Position numbers and translations under genes: made by a program. Below, one piece after another: positions 25,023 to 33,361 of a DNA stretch of 64,000 nt; the stretch's first letter is position 1, and every line of letters starts with the position of its first letter. Source of the DNA: an uncultured Collinsella sp. (lineage in GTDB: Bacteria; Actinomycetota; Coriobacteriia; Coriobacteriales; Coriobacteriaceae); NCBI GenBank assembly GCA_934668875.1, contig CAKUON010000003.1, positions 124,001 through 188,000 on the forward strand, written 5' to 3'. The notes under the pieces are model-generated. The model was given only the letters and a program-made list of their open reading frames with translations, was not told the origin of the DNA and made no database searches.

Positions 25023-26327
25023 TTGAATAGCCAGCTGATTCAACAGGGTCGCGCGGCTTACCGCGCGGGTGATTTTTCCGCTGCCGCTCAGATGCTCTCG
25101 GCGGCAAAGACTCCCGATGAGATTATGGGCGAGGCCGACCATCTTCGCGGTAACGCCCTGATGCACCTCGGCATGTATGCCGAGGCCGCCGAGGCCTATG
25201 CCGCCGCCCTCAACGACGGTACCTATGGCAAGCGCGGCGCGCTGCTCACCAATCGCGGCAAGGCGCTCGCGGCGGTGGGTGACTACACCACGGCCGCCCA
25301 GGCGTTTTCCGCTGCAACGCAGGACGCTTCCTATGCCACGCCGTTCAAGGCCTATCTGGGCTTGGGCAACGCGCTGTTCCAGGCGGGCGACTATGCCAAC
25401 GCCGGCACCGCCTTCCGTCAGGCCGCTATCGACGGCGCAAATCCGGCTCCCGCCGCCGCTCTGGGCGAGCTCGGCCGCTGCTTTATCAAACTCGGCCGCC
25501 CGGCAGATGCCGTGGAGACCTATCGCACGGCTATCGACTTTGCCGGCCCGCGTGACGATACGCGTGCGCTCAACGCCGGCATGGGCCAGGCGCTTTCCGC
25601 CGCCGGTCGTCCCTCCGATGCGCTCGACGCCTTTAACGCCGCTACCGCCGACGGCATCTACCAGCTCACGCCCGAGCAGGCCGACGAACTTGCCCGCGTT
25701 CATGATTCGCTGGCCGCGCTTTCCGCTCAGACGGCCATGGCTACGGCTCCGGCGCCCGCGATGGACGCTCCCGCCGTCGACCCGCTCGATCCCACGGGCG
25801 CAACTGGTCAGTTTATGCCCGACCCTTCGGACACCGGCTTCTTCACGCTGTCCGAGTCCGAGATGGTTCAGCAGGACCGCCAGGACCGCAAGCAGGCCAA
25901 GGTCCGTCGCCGTCATCGCCACACGGGCCTCAAGGTCTTCATCGTGCTGCTTCTGCTCATCCTGATCGCCGCGGGCGGTCTGGGCTTTGCCTACACGCGC
26001 GGCCTGGGCTTCCCGTCTCAGGAGTCGGTGGTTACCGACTTGTTCCAGGCTGCCGGCGATGGCGACACCGCCAAGGCCGAGTCTTGCCTGGCCTCGAACC
26101 TGTCCGAGGACGCCAAGTCGATGATCATCTCCTCGATTCCGCAGGGTGCCACCGTGTCCGTCGAGGGCATGGATCAGTCCATGACCGAGACGACCGCTAA
26201 GGTGAAGGCATCGCTGTCCAAGGGCGGCGAGCAGGAGTACACCGTCAAATTCGTGCGCTCCGACAACCATATCGGCTGGGCCGTTTCCTCCCTCGATATG
26301 GATTTCTCGGCTGCTGACAACCAGTAG
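25023..26327 (+). CDS. TPR membrane protein
   Basis: This 434-residue protein starts at a TTG eight bases after AAAGGGG. Residues 1 to about 220 are tandem TPR-like helix pairs (for example GNALMHLGMYAEAAEAYAAA). A Pro/Ala/Asp-rich linker follows to about 295. One membrane helix (FIVLLLLILIAAGGLGFAY, near 305-325) leads to an outer domain of about 105 residues. That domain opens with ESVVTDLFQAAGDGDTAKAE and resembles the DUF4878/NTF2-like domains of surface lipoproteins. TPR inside and NTF2-like outside suggests a scaffold. Its role is unknown. It lies between the cyclophilin and the mreB operon, separated from the latter by a hairpin. Confidence 0.85.
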   Translation: MNSQLIQQGRAAYRAGDFSAAAQMLSAAKTPDEIMGEADHLRGNALMHLGMYAEAAEAYAAALNDGTYGKRGALLTNRGKALAAVGDYTTAAQAFSAATQDASYATPFKAYLGLGNALFQAGDYANAGTAFRQAAIDGANPAPAAALGELGRCFIKLGRPADAVETYRTAIDFAGPRDDTRALNAGMGQALSAAGRPSDALDAFNAATADGIYQLTPEQADELARVHDSLAALSAQTAMATAPAPAMDAPAVDPLDPTGATGQFMPDPSDTGFFTLSESEMVQQDRQDRKQAKVRRRHRHTGLKVFIVLLLLILIAAGGLGFAYTRGLGFPSQESVVTDLFQAAGDGDTAKAESCLASNLSEDAKSMIISSIPQGATVSVEGMDQSMTETTAKVKASLSKGGEQEYTVKFVRSDNHIGWAVSSLDMDFSAADNQ

Positions 26328-26349
26328 TGACCTTATGGGATTTAGCTTT

Positions 26350-26382
26350 GCCCGGCGCTTCACCGCAAGTGAGGCGCCGGGC
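26350..26382 (+). terminator. Hairpin after the TPR gene, possible terminator
   Basis: Arms 26350-26363 and 26369-26382 match at 13 of 14 bases with a five-base loop. The T-run is poor, so termination may be partial. It separates the TPR gene from the mreB operon. Confidence 0.6.
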
Positions 26383-26442
26383 TTGCGCTAGTATGATGAG
26401 CTAGTAGTTTTCCAGCAATCATCCAACACATCAGGAGTTGCG

Positions 26443-27486
26443 TTGTTTTCTTTGATGGATATGTTCTTCGGTAGCTATGCGGGCGATCTTGCCATCGACC
26501 TCGGCACCGCAAATACGCTTGTCTCCGTGCGCGGCAAGGGCATCGTCATTCGCGAGCCCTCCGTTGTCGCCATCGACAAGAACGACGAGCGCATCCTGGC
26601 CGTCGGTATCGAGGCCAAGCGTATGCTCGGCCGTACGCCCGGCAACATCGTGGCCGTTCGTCCCCTCAAGGACGGCGTCATCGCCGACTTCGATGTTACC
26701 GAGGCCATGCTTCGCTACTTTATCGACAAGGCGTCCGAGAAGCGCTATCCGTGGACTCCGCGTCCGCGTGTTGTCGTCTGCGTTCCCTCCGGTGTCACGT
26801 CGGTCGAGAAGCGCGCTGTCTTTGAGGCTACGATCCAGGCCGGTGCCCGCCAGGCCTATCTGATCGAAGAGCCTATGGCCGCCGCTATCGGCGCCGACCT
26901 GCCCGTTGAGGAACCTACCGGTTCCATGGTCATCGACATCGGTGGCGGTACCACCGAGGTTGCCGTTATCGCTATGGGCGGCATCGTCGTCTCGCAGTCC
27001 ATTCGTATTGCCGGCGACGAGTTCGATCAGGCCATCCTTACGCACGTTCGTGATGCCTACAACCTGGCCATCGGCGAGCGTACGGCAGAGGACATCAAGA
27101 TCAAGGTCGGCTCCGCCGTGCCGCTCAAGGACGAGCTCGACGTTGAGGTCAACGGCCGCGACGTTATCACGGGCCTGCCCAAGACCGTGCGCATCGAGAG
27201 CGAGGAGATCCGTCGCGCGCTCAACAAGCCGCTCGACGAGATGGCCAAGGCCGTCAAGGACGCGCTCGACGCCACGCCGCCCGATCTTGCCTCGGACCTC
27301 ATGTACTACGGCATTTTGCTGACCGGCGGCGGCGCGCTGCTGCGCGGTCTCGACGTGCGTCTGCGCGATGAGACCGGCGTTTCGGTCAACGTCAGCCCCA
27401 CGGCGCTCGATAACGTCGTGAACGGCTGTGCCCGCGTGCTCGAGGCCAACGCGTTTGACGGTGGCTTCGTCCAGACCAATGCTTAA
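26443..27486 (+). CDS. mreB: Rod-shape determining actin homologue MreB
   Basis: MreB forms membrane-bound filaments that direct side-wall synthesis. The 347-residue protein has the actin-fold motifs: phosphate loop DLGTANTLV near residue 19, DIGGGTTEVAV near 165 and TGGGALLRG near 285. The short hydrophobic N-terminus (MFSLMDMFFG) can act as a membrane anchor. The start is a TTG five bases after AGGAG; the in-frame ATG at 26455 would drop part of the anchor. It is the first gene of mreB-mreC-mreD-mrdA-rodA. Confidence 0.96.
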   Translation: MFSLMDMFFGSYAGDLAIDLGTANTLVSVRGKGIVIREPSVVAIDKNDERILAVGIEAKRMLGRTPGNIVAVRPLKDGVIADFDVTEAMLRYFIDKASEKRYPWTPRPRVVVCVPSGVTSVEKRAVFEATIQAGARQAYLIEEPMAAAIGADLPVEEPTGSMVIDIGGGTTEVAVIAMGGIVVSQSIRIAGDEFDQAILTHVRDAYNLAIGERTAEDIKIKVGSAVPLKDELDVEVNGRDVITGLPKTVRIESEEIRRALNKPLDEMAKAVKDALDATPPDLASDLMYYGILLTGGGALLRGLDVRLRDETGVSVNVSPTALDNVVNGCARVLEANAFDGGFVQTNA

Positions 27487-27507
27487 TTTCCAAAAGGTGG
27501 ATTCCAT

Positions 27508-28506
27508 TTGGCACGATCTTCGGGTTTCTCCACAAATCTGAATACCAAGCGACAATCAACGGGTATGCGCCCGTTGATTGTTTTCAGCCTGATTTCGGTG
27601 TTGCTGCTCACGTTTTACATCCGCGAGGGCGAGGCCGGGCCGATTCATGCCGTCCGTTCGGGCGTGACGACGATCACCTCGCCGGTACGCTTTGTGGGTT
27701 CGGCCGTGGCCGCGCCGTTCAATGCAATCGGCAACGTGTTCTCCAACCTCACGGCGTCCCAGGAGACGCTCGACGAGCTCAAAAAGCAAAACGAGGACCT
27801 GACCTCAAAGGTTGCTGAGCTTTCCGAGGCCCAGAAGACTGCTGAGCGCTTGGAGGGTCTGGTCGGTCTGCAGTCCACCTACAACCTTAAGTCGACCGCG
27901 GCCCGTATCGTTGGCGCCTCGGGCGATGCCTGGACCTCAACGGTCACCATCGATAAGGGTTCTGCCGACGGGCTTTCCATTAACATGCCCGTGACGAGCT
28001 CGGCCGGTGTTATCGGCCAGATTATCGAGGTTTCGGCTAAGACGTCGACCGTGCGCCTGATTGGCGACGAGAACTCGGGCGTGTCCGCTATGGTGCAGGA
28101 CACGCGTGCCCAGGGTATGTTGCAGGGTCAGGCTGACGGTACGCTGCGCCTTGAGTACGTGAGTGTGGACTCCGACGTTAAGGTGGGCGACATCATCGTG
28201 ACCTCGGGCATCGGTGGCGTATTCCCCAAGGGCTTGCCGCTCGGCACTGTGTCCTCGGTGGAGAAGTCTGCCAACGACGTGTACTACACCATTGTGGTGC
28301 GCGCCCAGACAACGGCCGAGAACAACGAGGAAGTGCTCGTCATCACCTCGCTGGCCGACGAGCAGTCGGCTTCGGACGAGGACGTGAGCACCGCCAACAG
28401 CACGCCGCAGGGCACGTCGCGCGATGCCGCGACCAAGACCAAGGACGAGAGCTCGGACGACAGCTCCGACACGTCCGAGACGACCGACTCCGGTTCGAGC
28501 GAATAG
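27508..28506 (+). CDS. mreC: Rod-shape determining protein MreC
   Basis: MreC is the outer-facing scaffold that links MreB to PBP2 and RodA. The 332-residue protein has one membrane helix near residues 25-42, a coiled coil from about 85 to 115 (LDELKKQNEDLTSKVAEL) and then the two six-stranded beta domains with TSAGVIGQIIEV and VGDIIVTSGIGGVFPKGLPLG, a typical MreC end motif. The last 50 residues are a Ser/Thr/Asp-rich low-complexity tail. The TTG start follows AAAGGTGG by seven bases. mreD begins a few bases after its stop. Confidence 0.95.
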   Translation: MARSSGFSTNLNTKRQSTGMRPLIVFSLISVLLLTFYIREGEAGPIHAVRSGVTTITSPVRFVGSAVAAPFNAIGNVFSNLTASQETLDELKKQNEDLTSKVAELSEAQKTAERLEGLVGLQSTYNLKSTAARIVGASGDAWTSTVTIDKGSADGLSINMPVTSSAGVIGQIIEVSAKTSTVRLIGDENSGVSAMVQDTRAQGMLQGQADGTLRLEYVSVDSDVKVGDIIVTSGIGGVFPKGLPLGTVSSVEKSANDVYYTIVVRAQTTAENNEEVLVITSLADEQSASDEDVSTANSTPQGTSRDAATKTKDESSDDSSDTSETTDSGSSE

Positions 28507-28518
28507 GGAGGCATGTCC

Positions 28519-29085
28519 ATGGATCTTCACGAGCAGGGGGCTGGCTCCCGTACCTTTGTGATTGCCGCTGTCGTCTGCGTACTGCTGCAGGCAGGCTTGG
28601 CTCCGCAGATTTCCATCGCTGGCGGTCGCGTCAACTTTATGATTATCCTGGTGTGCCTGAGCGCGTTCTCGGGCGATCCCACGCGTGCCGTCGTCTGCGG
28701 TTTTTGCAGCGGCCTGTTTTATGACCTTTCGGCGGCCGTGCCGGTCGGCGTCATGTCTTTGCTGCTGACGGTTGGCAGCTTTGCCCTGGTGCATAGCGCT
28801 GCCGGTCAGACAAGCGGCACCCCGAGCGCGCGCGGCGTTACCGTAGGTGTCTTCGCGCTCATTGTTAACGCGATCTACAGCATCATCTTGCTGTTCATGG
28901 GTCTGGAGACGAGCTTTGTCGTGGCGATTTTTGGCCACGCCCTACCGTCTTCGATCCTGACGGGCCTGGTCGCCATTCCGTTTTTGATGTCCGGCGTCGT
29001 GCCGCAGTCCGGTTACGGATTCTCCGCACGTGGCGGTCGTCAGACGGGAATGCGCTTTAAGCCCAAGACTCGCAAACTCAAATAG
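28519..29085 (+). CDS. mreD: Rod-shape determining protein MreD
   Basis: This 188-residue membrane protein has about five helices and sits in the standard place between mreC and the PBP2 gene. It begins MDLHEQGAGSRTFVIAAVVCVLLQ and contains CGFCSGLFYDLSAAVPVGVMSLLL, which fits the conserved MreD helix with Gly and Asp. The C-terminus is short and basic. The ATG at 28519 has GGGAGG seven bases upstream; an ATG at 28513 would sit too close to that site. MreD is thought to help hold MreC and the synthases together. Confidence 0.92.
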   Translation: MDLHEQGAGSRTFVIAAVVCVLLQAGLAPQISIAGGRVNFMIILVCLSAFSGDPTRAVVCGFCSGLFYDLSAAVPVGVMSLLLTVGSFALVHSAAGQTSGTPSARGVTVGVFALIVNAIYSIILLFMGLETSFVVAIFGHALPSSILTGLVAIPFLMSGVVPQSGYGFSARGGRQTGMRFKPKTRKLK

Positions 29086-29098
29086 GGGAGGCTCGTAG

Positions 29099-31168
29099 AT
29101 GTCTTCCCAGATGACGGTTGTTATCGCCGGTATCGTGCTGCTCGTGGCCATTGTGGTCGCACTGGTCATTATGCGTCGCGGCGATTCCCGTTTTACCTAC
29201 GACACGCAGCATGGAACGGCCCCGCGCGCCACCGAGGGCGAGGGCAATACCGCAGCGACCGCCTTTAAGGGCCGCTTTTCCATCCTCACCACGGGTGTGG
29301 GCGCGATGTTCGCGGCGCTTGCCGTCAAGCTGTGGGGCATGCAGATGGTCTCGTCGGACTATTATGAAAAGCAGGCTAATAGCAATCAGACGCGCACCGT
29401 TACCACACCCGCTGTGCGTGGCCGCATCCTCGACCGCAATGGCGTGGCGCTTGTCCAGAACCGTCCCTCACTTGCTGTCGTGGCCTACCGCGACCTTGCC
29501 GAGGATGAGGTTCTGGTTCGCCATCTTGCCAACGTGCTCGGTATGCCCTACGTGGCGGTTCTGCGCAATATTCAGGACAATTCCGAGGGCGCCCAGAGCC
29601 TGCATACCATCGCGACGGACGTCCGTCGTTCCACGGTTGCCTATATTCAGGAGCACGCCGGCGAGTTCCCGGGCGTCAAGATTGCCGAGCGTACCGAGCG
29701 CCAGTATCCATATGGCGAGACGGCATGCCATATCTTGGGCTATACCGGCACCATTACCTCCGAGCAGCTCGAGGCCCAGAATAAGAAAACCTCTGGCGAT
29801 GATGATGCTTCTGCTGGCCGGATTACGTACCAGTCGGGCGATATCGTGGGCCAGGCGGGTGTTGAGAGCTACTACGAAAACCTGCTGCAGGGTATTCGTG
29901 GCGAGCAGACCGTCAAGGTCGATGCCTCGGGCAATGTGACCGGTCAGGCCGGCGCCGTGCCCGCCAAGGCCGGCTCCGACATTAAGCTCACGCTCGACCT
30001 TAAGATCCAACAGGCCTGTGAGACGGCGCTGGCGAGCGCCATCGAGCTTGCCAAGACCACTGGCTACAGCAATTCCGGCAACGGCGCTGTGGTGTGTCTC
30101 GATCCCAACAATGGCGAGATTCTGGGCATGGCGAGCGAGCCCAAGTTTGATCCGTCCGTCTTTATCGGCGGCGTCTCAAATGACGTGTGGACCGAGCTCA
30201 ATGATGACAAGGGTTCGCACCCGCTGCTCAACCGCGCCATTAGCGGACAGTACATGTCGGCCTCGACCATCAAGCCGCTCTCGGCACTGGCCGGTCTTGA
30301 GTTTGGAACCTACACTTCAACGCAGACAACCAACTGCACGGGCTATTGGACGGGCTTGGGCAAGGCTTGGGGCAAGCGCTGCTGGCTGACGTCTGGCCAC
30401 GGCACCATGACGCTGCAGTCGGGTATCGCCAACTCGTGCGACCCCGTCTTCTACGACATGGGCAAGGCGTTCTTTTATGACGAGCAACATTCCGAGGGCC
30501 TGCAGGAGGTCTTTCGTCGCTGGGGCCTAGGCAAGACCTGCGGTATCGATCTGCCGAGTGAGGGCGCGGGCCGTATTCCCGATGCCGAGTGGAAAGAGTC
30601 GTACTTCACCGACGCCTCTGCCGAGGACCGCAAATGGAACGCCGGTGATATGACCAACATTGCCATCGGCCAGGGCGACATCCTGGTGACGCCCCTGCAG
30701 ATGGCGTGCGCCTATATGGGTCTTGCCAACGGCGGCAAACAGTACGTGCCTCACGTGTTTTTGTCTGCCGTGTCGCGCGATGGCGACGGCGATGCCTATA
30801 AGTACAACGGCAAGGGCAAGAAGAAGCGCCTGGAGGCCAAGATCAACAGCGATTCGGATTTGGCTCTTGTTCGCAACGGCATGCACGACGTGATTTACAC
30901 GGCATCGACGTCCCTGGCGGCTCACTTTGGCACCCTGACGCCGCAGGTATACGGCAAGTCGGGCACGGGAGAGAAAAGCGGCGAGGACGAATACGCGTGG
31001 TTCTGCGCCTATGCCCCGGCCGATGATCCCAAGTATGTCATCGCTACTGTCCTGGAGCAGGGCGGCGGTGGCTCGGATACCGCGATGCATGTCGTGCGCG
31101 ACGTGCTCGGCGTGATTTATGACGAGCCCGATACCTCTTCGGCCTCGGGCGATTCTTCGGTTCGATAG
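29099..31168 (+). CDS. mrdA: Penicillin-binding protein 2, cell elongation transpeptidase
   Basis: This class B PBP crosslinks side-wall peptidoglycan together with RodA. The 689-residue protein has a dimerisation domain beginning near VRGRILDRNG, then the transpeptidase domain with the nucleophile in SASTIKPL (Ser389, Lys392), the second motif SCD in GIANSCDPVFYD and the third motif YGKSGTGE. Two hydrophobic stretches lie at the N-terminus (about 6-26 and 60-82), one more than the single anchor usual in PBP2. It is followed nine bases later by rodA. Confidence 0.95.
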   Translation: MSSQMTVVIAGIVLLVAIVVALVIMRRGDSRFTYDTQHGTAPRATEGEGNTAATAFKGRFSILTTGVGAMFAALAVKLWGMQMVSSDYYEKQANSNQTRTVTTPAVRGRILDRNGVALVQNRPSLAVVAYRDLAEDEVLVRHLANVLGMPYVAVLRNIQDNSEGAQSLHTIATDVRRSTVAYIQEHAGEFPGVKIAERTERQYPYGETACHILGYTGTITSEQLEAQNKKTSGDDDASAGRITYQSGDIVGQAGVESYYENLLQGIRGEQTVKVDASGNVTGQAGAVPAKAGSDIKLTLDLKIQQACETALASAIELAKTTGYSNSGNGAVVCLDPNNGEILGMASEPKFDPSVFIGGVSNDVWTELNDDKGSHPLLNRAISGQYMSASTIKPLSALAGLEFGTYTSTQTTNCTGYWTGLGKAWGKRCWLTSGHGTMTLQSGIANSCDPVFYDMGKAFFYDEQHSEGLQEVFRRWGLGKTCGIDLPSEGAGRIPDAEWKESYFTDASAEDRKWNAGDMTNIAIGQGDILVTPLQMACAYMGLANGGKQYVPHVFLSAVSRDGDGDAYKYNGKGKKKRLEAKINSDSDLALVRNGMHDVIYTASTSLAAHFGTLTPQVYGKSGTGEKSGEDEYAWFCAYAPADDPKYVIATVLEQGGGGSDTAMHVVRDVLGVIYDEPDTSSASGDSSVR

Positions 31169-31177
31169 GAGGTTGCG

Positions 31178-32404
31178 ATGGATTTTTCTCCGGCGGATCT
31201 GTTCCGTTCAACCAAGACCGGCTCTCGCAGCAGCCTGGACCGCGTCAACAAGCAACTTTCGGCCTCGCGCGGCACGTTTCGCCAAAAGGTGCATATCGGT
31301 GTGCTCGTGGCTACTGTGGCGCTCGTCGCCTACGGTGCCATCATTATCTGGTCGGCTTCGCAGTTTAAGGCCGATGCCTCGTTCTCACGCCATCTGCTGG
31401 GAATTGGTATCGGGGCGGTGCTGGCGGTGCTGGTTTGGCGTACCGACCTGCGCGGTATTTCCAATTTCTCGACGGCGCTGCTCGTCATCGACCTGATCGT
31501 GATCTTCTCGCCCAAGATTCCGGGCCTGTCCTATACGGGTGGTCTGGGCATGACGGGCTGGATCAAGATTCCCGGTATCGGCTTGACATTCCAGCCCGTT
31601 GAGCTTGCCAAGCTTATCACCATCTTCTTTATCGCCACGCTTGGCTCGCAATACAACGGCCGCATCGATACCGTTCGCGACTACGTCAAGCTCTGCGGTA
31701 TGCTGTCCATCCCGTTTTTGGCCGTCGTCGCCATGGGCGACCTGGGCTCGGGCCTGGTCGTGCTGGTCTCGGGTGCCATCGTCATCTGCATGAGCGGCGC
31801 ACGCCGCGAATGGGTGCTGTCGACCTTGGCCCTGCTCGTGGGCTTGGTGGCCCTCGTCCTGGCGCTCGACTCGGTCTTCGATTCGCTGCTCGGCCACGAC
31901 GTGCTCATCAAGCAGTACCAGATGAATCGCTTGACGGTCTTTATCGACCCCGATAATGCCGATTCGGACGACGCCTACAACCTGCAGCAGTCGCTCATCG
32001 CCGTTGGCTCGGGCGGCTTCTTTGGTAAGGGCTTGGGCCATGCGACGCAGTCTGCCGGCGGCTTTCTGCCCGAGTTCCACACCGACTTCGTCTTTGCCTT
32101 CCTGTCCGAGACCTTCGGCTTCTGTGGGTCCTTTTTGCTCCTGTGCCTGTATGTGCTGCTTATGTTCTCGACGATTCGCGTCGCCTTTAAGTGCGAGTCG
32201 CTGTTCCTGCGCCTGTCGTGCGTGGGTATCGTCGGCATGTGGGCATTTCAGACCTTCGAGAACATCGGCATGTGCATTGGCATGATGCCGATTACCGGTA
32301 TTCCGCTACCGTTCATTAGCTTTGGTTCGTCGTCGATGATGATTCAGTTGCTGACGGTGGGTATCGTACAATCCATATGGCGGCATCGTTCGGGCGCCGC
32401 GTAA
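31178..32404 (+). CDS. rodA: Rod-shape determining glycosyltransferase RodA
   Basis: RodA is a SEDS-family enzyme that polymerises lipid II into glycan strands. The 408-residue protein has about ten membrane helices after a basic cytoplasmic lead of around 45 residues. Family markers include WIKIPGIGLTFQPVELAKL, PDLGSGLVV-like GDLGSGLVVLVSG, and the C-terminal GMMPITGIPLPFISFGSSSM. The conserved Asp in the extracytoplasmic loop (HTDFVFAFLSE) is present. It is the last member of the mre-mrdA-rodA set. Confidence 0.95.
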   Translation: MDFSPADLFRSTKTGSRSSLDRVNKQLSASRGTFRQKVHIGVLVATVALVAYGAIIIWSASQFKADASFSRHLLGIGIGAVLAVLVWRTDLRGISNFSTALLVIDLIVIFSPKIPGLSYTGGLGMTGWIKIPGIGLTFQPVELAKLITIFFIATLGSQYNGRIDTVRDYVKLCGMLSIPFLAVVAMGDLGSGLVVLVSGAIVICMSGARREWVLSTLALLVGLVALVLALDSVFDSLLGHDVLIKQYQMNRLTVFIDPDNADSDDAYNLQQSLIAVGSGGFFGKGLGHATQSAGGFLPEFHTDFVFAFLSETFGFCGSFLLLCLYVLLMFSTIRVAFKCESLFLRLSCVGIVGMWAFQTFENIGMCIGMMPITGIPLPFISFGSSSMMIQLLTVGIVQSIWRHRSGAA

Positions 32405-32422
32405 CCGCTGGAGGGGTTTGCT

Positions 32423-33352
32423 ATGAAGATTCCCGTGGATAAGCTTACCCGCGCTTTTAAGATGGGCGCGTCTGTTAAGAAGGACTCCGATACGCCGGTA
32501 CGCGTCTCGGTGTACTTGGATTCGTCTGCCTCGCGCTTTTTGGTCGAGACGGTCCGCGATGCCTTTGTGCCGCAGACGACGTCGGGCATTGTGCGTGTCG
32601 AGCGTCTGGGGGAGGAGCGAATTGCTCCAAAGACCGATACCGATGTGGTACTGGTACTTTCGTGTGGTTCCGACCGCTTGGAGAGCGCCGTGCAGGAGCT
32701 CGTGATCGCCGGCGCGCCCGTGTGCGTGCTTGCTGAGTCTGCTGTGGAGGTGCCGTTCATCGAGGAGTCGACGCCCATGCTCGGCGTGGTGGCGGCGACC
32801 GATAAGACGTATCTGCTCGAGACGCTCGCGCGTTGGATTCTCGATCGCACCGACAAGGAAACGGCGTTTGCCGCGAACTTTGCCTTTATGCGTATCGCCG
32901 CTGCCAACCGCATCATCACTTCGTGTGCGCTCACCAACATGGCGACGGGCGCCCTGGTGTTTTTGCCGGGTGCCGACTATCCCGTTATGGCGCTGGCGCA
33001 GGTTGGCATGCTCTTTGAGCTCGCCGCCGTCTTTGGCCGCGGCATTAAGCCCGAACGCGGCTATGAGGTCGCGGGTGTGCTTGCCGGTGGCCTGGTGATC
33101 CGTGCCGTCACCCGTGCGCTCGTCAAGCAGACGCCGCATATCGGGTTTGCCGTCAAGGCGCTCACCGCTGCCGCGGGCACCTATGGCATGGGCCGTGCGC
33201 TCGTTTCGCTCTATGAGCGCGATGTCGATTACAGCCGTGCCAACGAGGTTGTTACTGCCACGTTCTCTCGCGTTCGCGACCTGGTAACCACGGTCGCCGG
33301 CGCCACCCGTCCTATGGCGTCCTACCAGGATGTATCCGATCTCGCTGCTTAG
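32423..33352 (+). CDS. DUF697-like membrane-associated protein
   Basis: This 309-residue protein follows rodA by 18 bases. The first 140 residues look like a Rossmann-type domain that lacks an obvious P-loop (VRVSVYLDSSASRF, TDVVLVLSCGSD). The C-terminal half has three or four hydrophobic segments with FLPGADYPVMALAQVGMLFELAAVFGR, close to the DUF697 pattern found in GTPase-linked membrane proteins such as YcjF. A GTPase domain fused to DUF697 is common, and here the nucleotide-binding motif seems lost or replaced. Function is unknown; its place between rodA and the radical SAM gene suggests co-transcription with the wall operon. Confidence 0.75.
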   Translation: MKIPVDKLTRAFKMGASVKKDSDTPVRVSVYLDSSASRFLVETVRDAFVPQTTSGIVRVERLGEERIAPKTDTDVVLVLSCGSDRLESAVQELVIAGAPVCVLAESAVEVPFIEESTPMLGVVAATDKTYLLETLARWILDRTDKETAFAANFAFMRIAAANRIITSCALTNMATGALVFLPGADYPVMALAQVGMLFELAAVFGRGIKPERGYEVAGVLAGGLVIRAVTRALVKQTPHIGFAVKALTAAAGTYGMGRALVSLYERDVDYSRANEVVTATFSRVRDLVTTVAGATRPMASYQDVSDLAA

Positions 33353-33361
33353 GGGTTTTCG

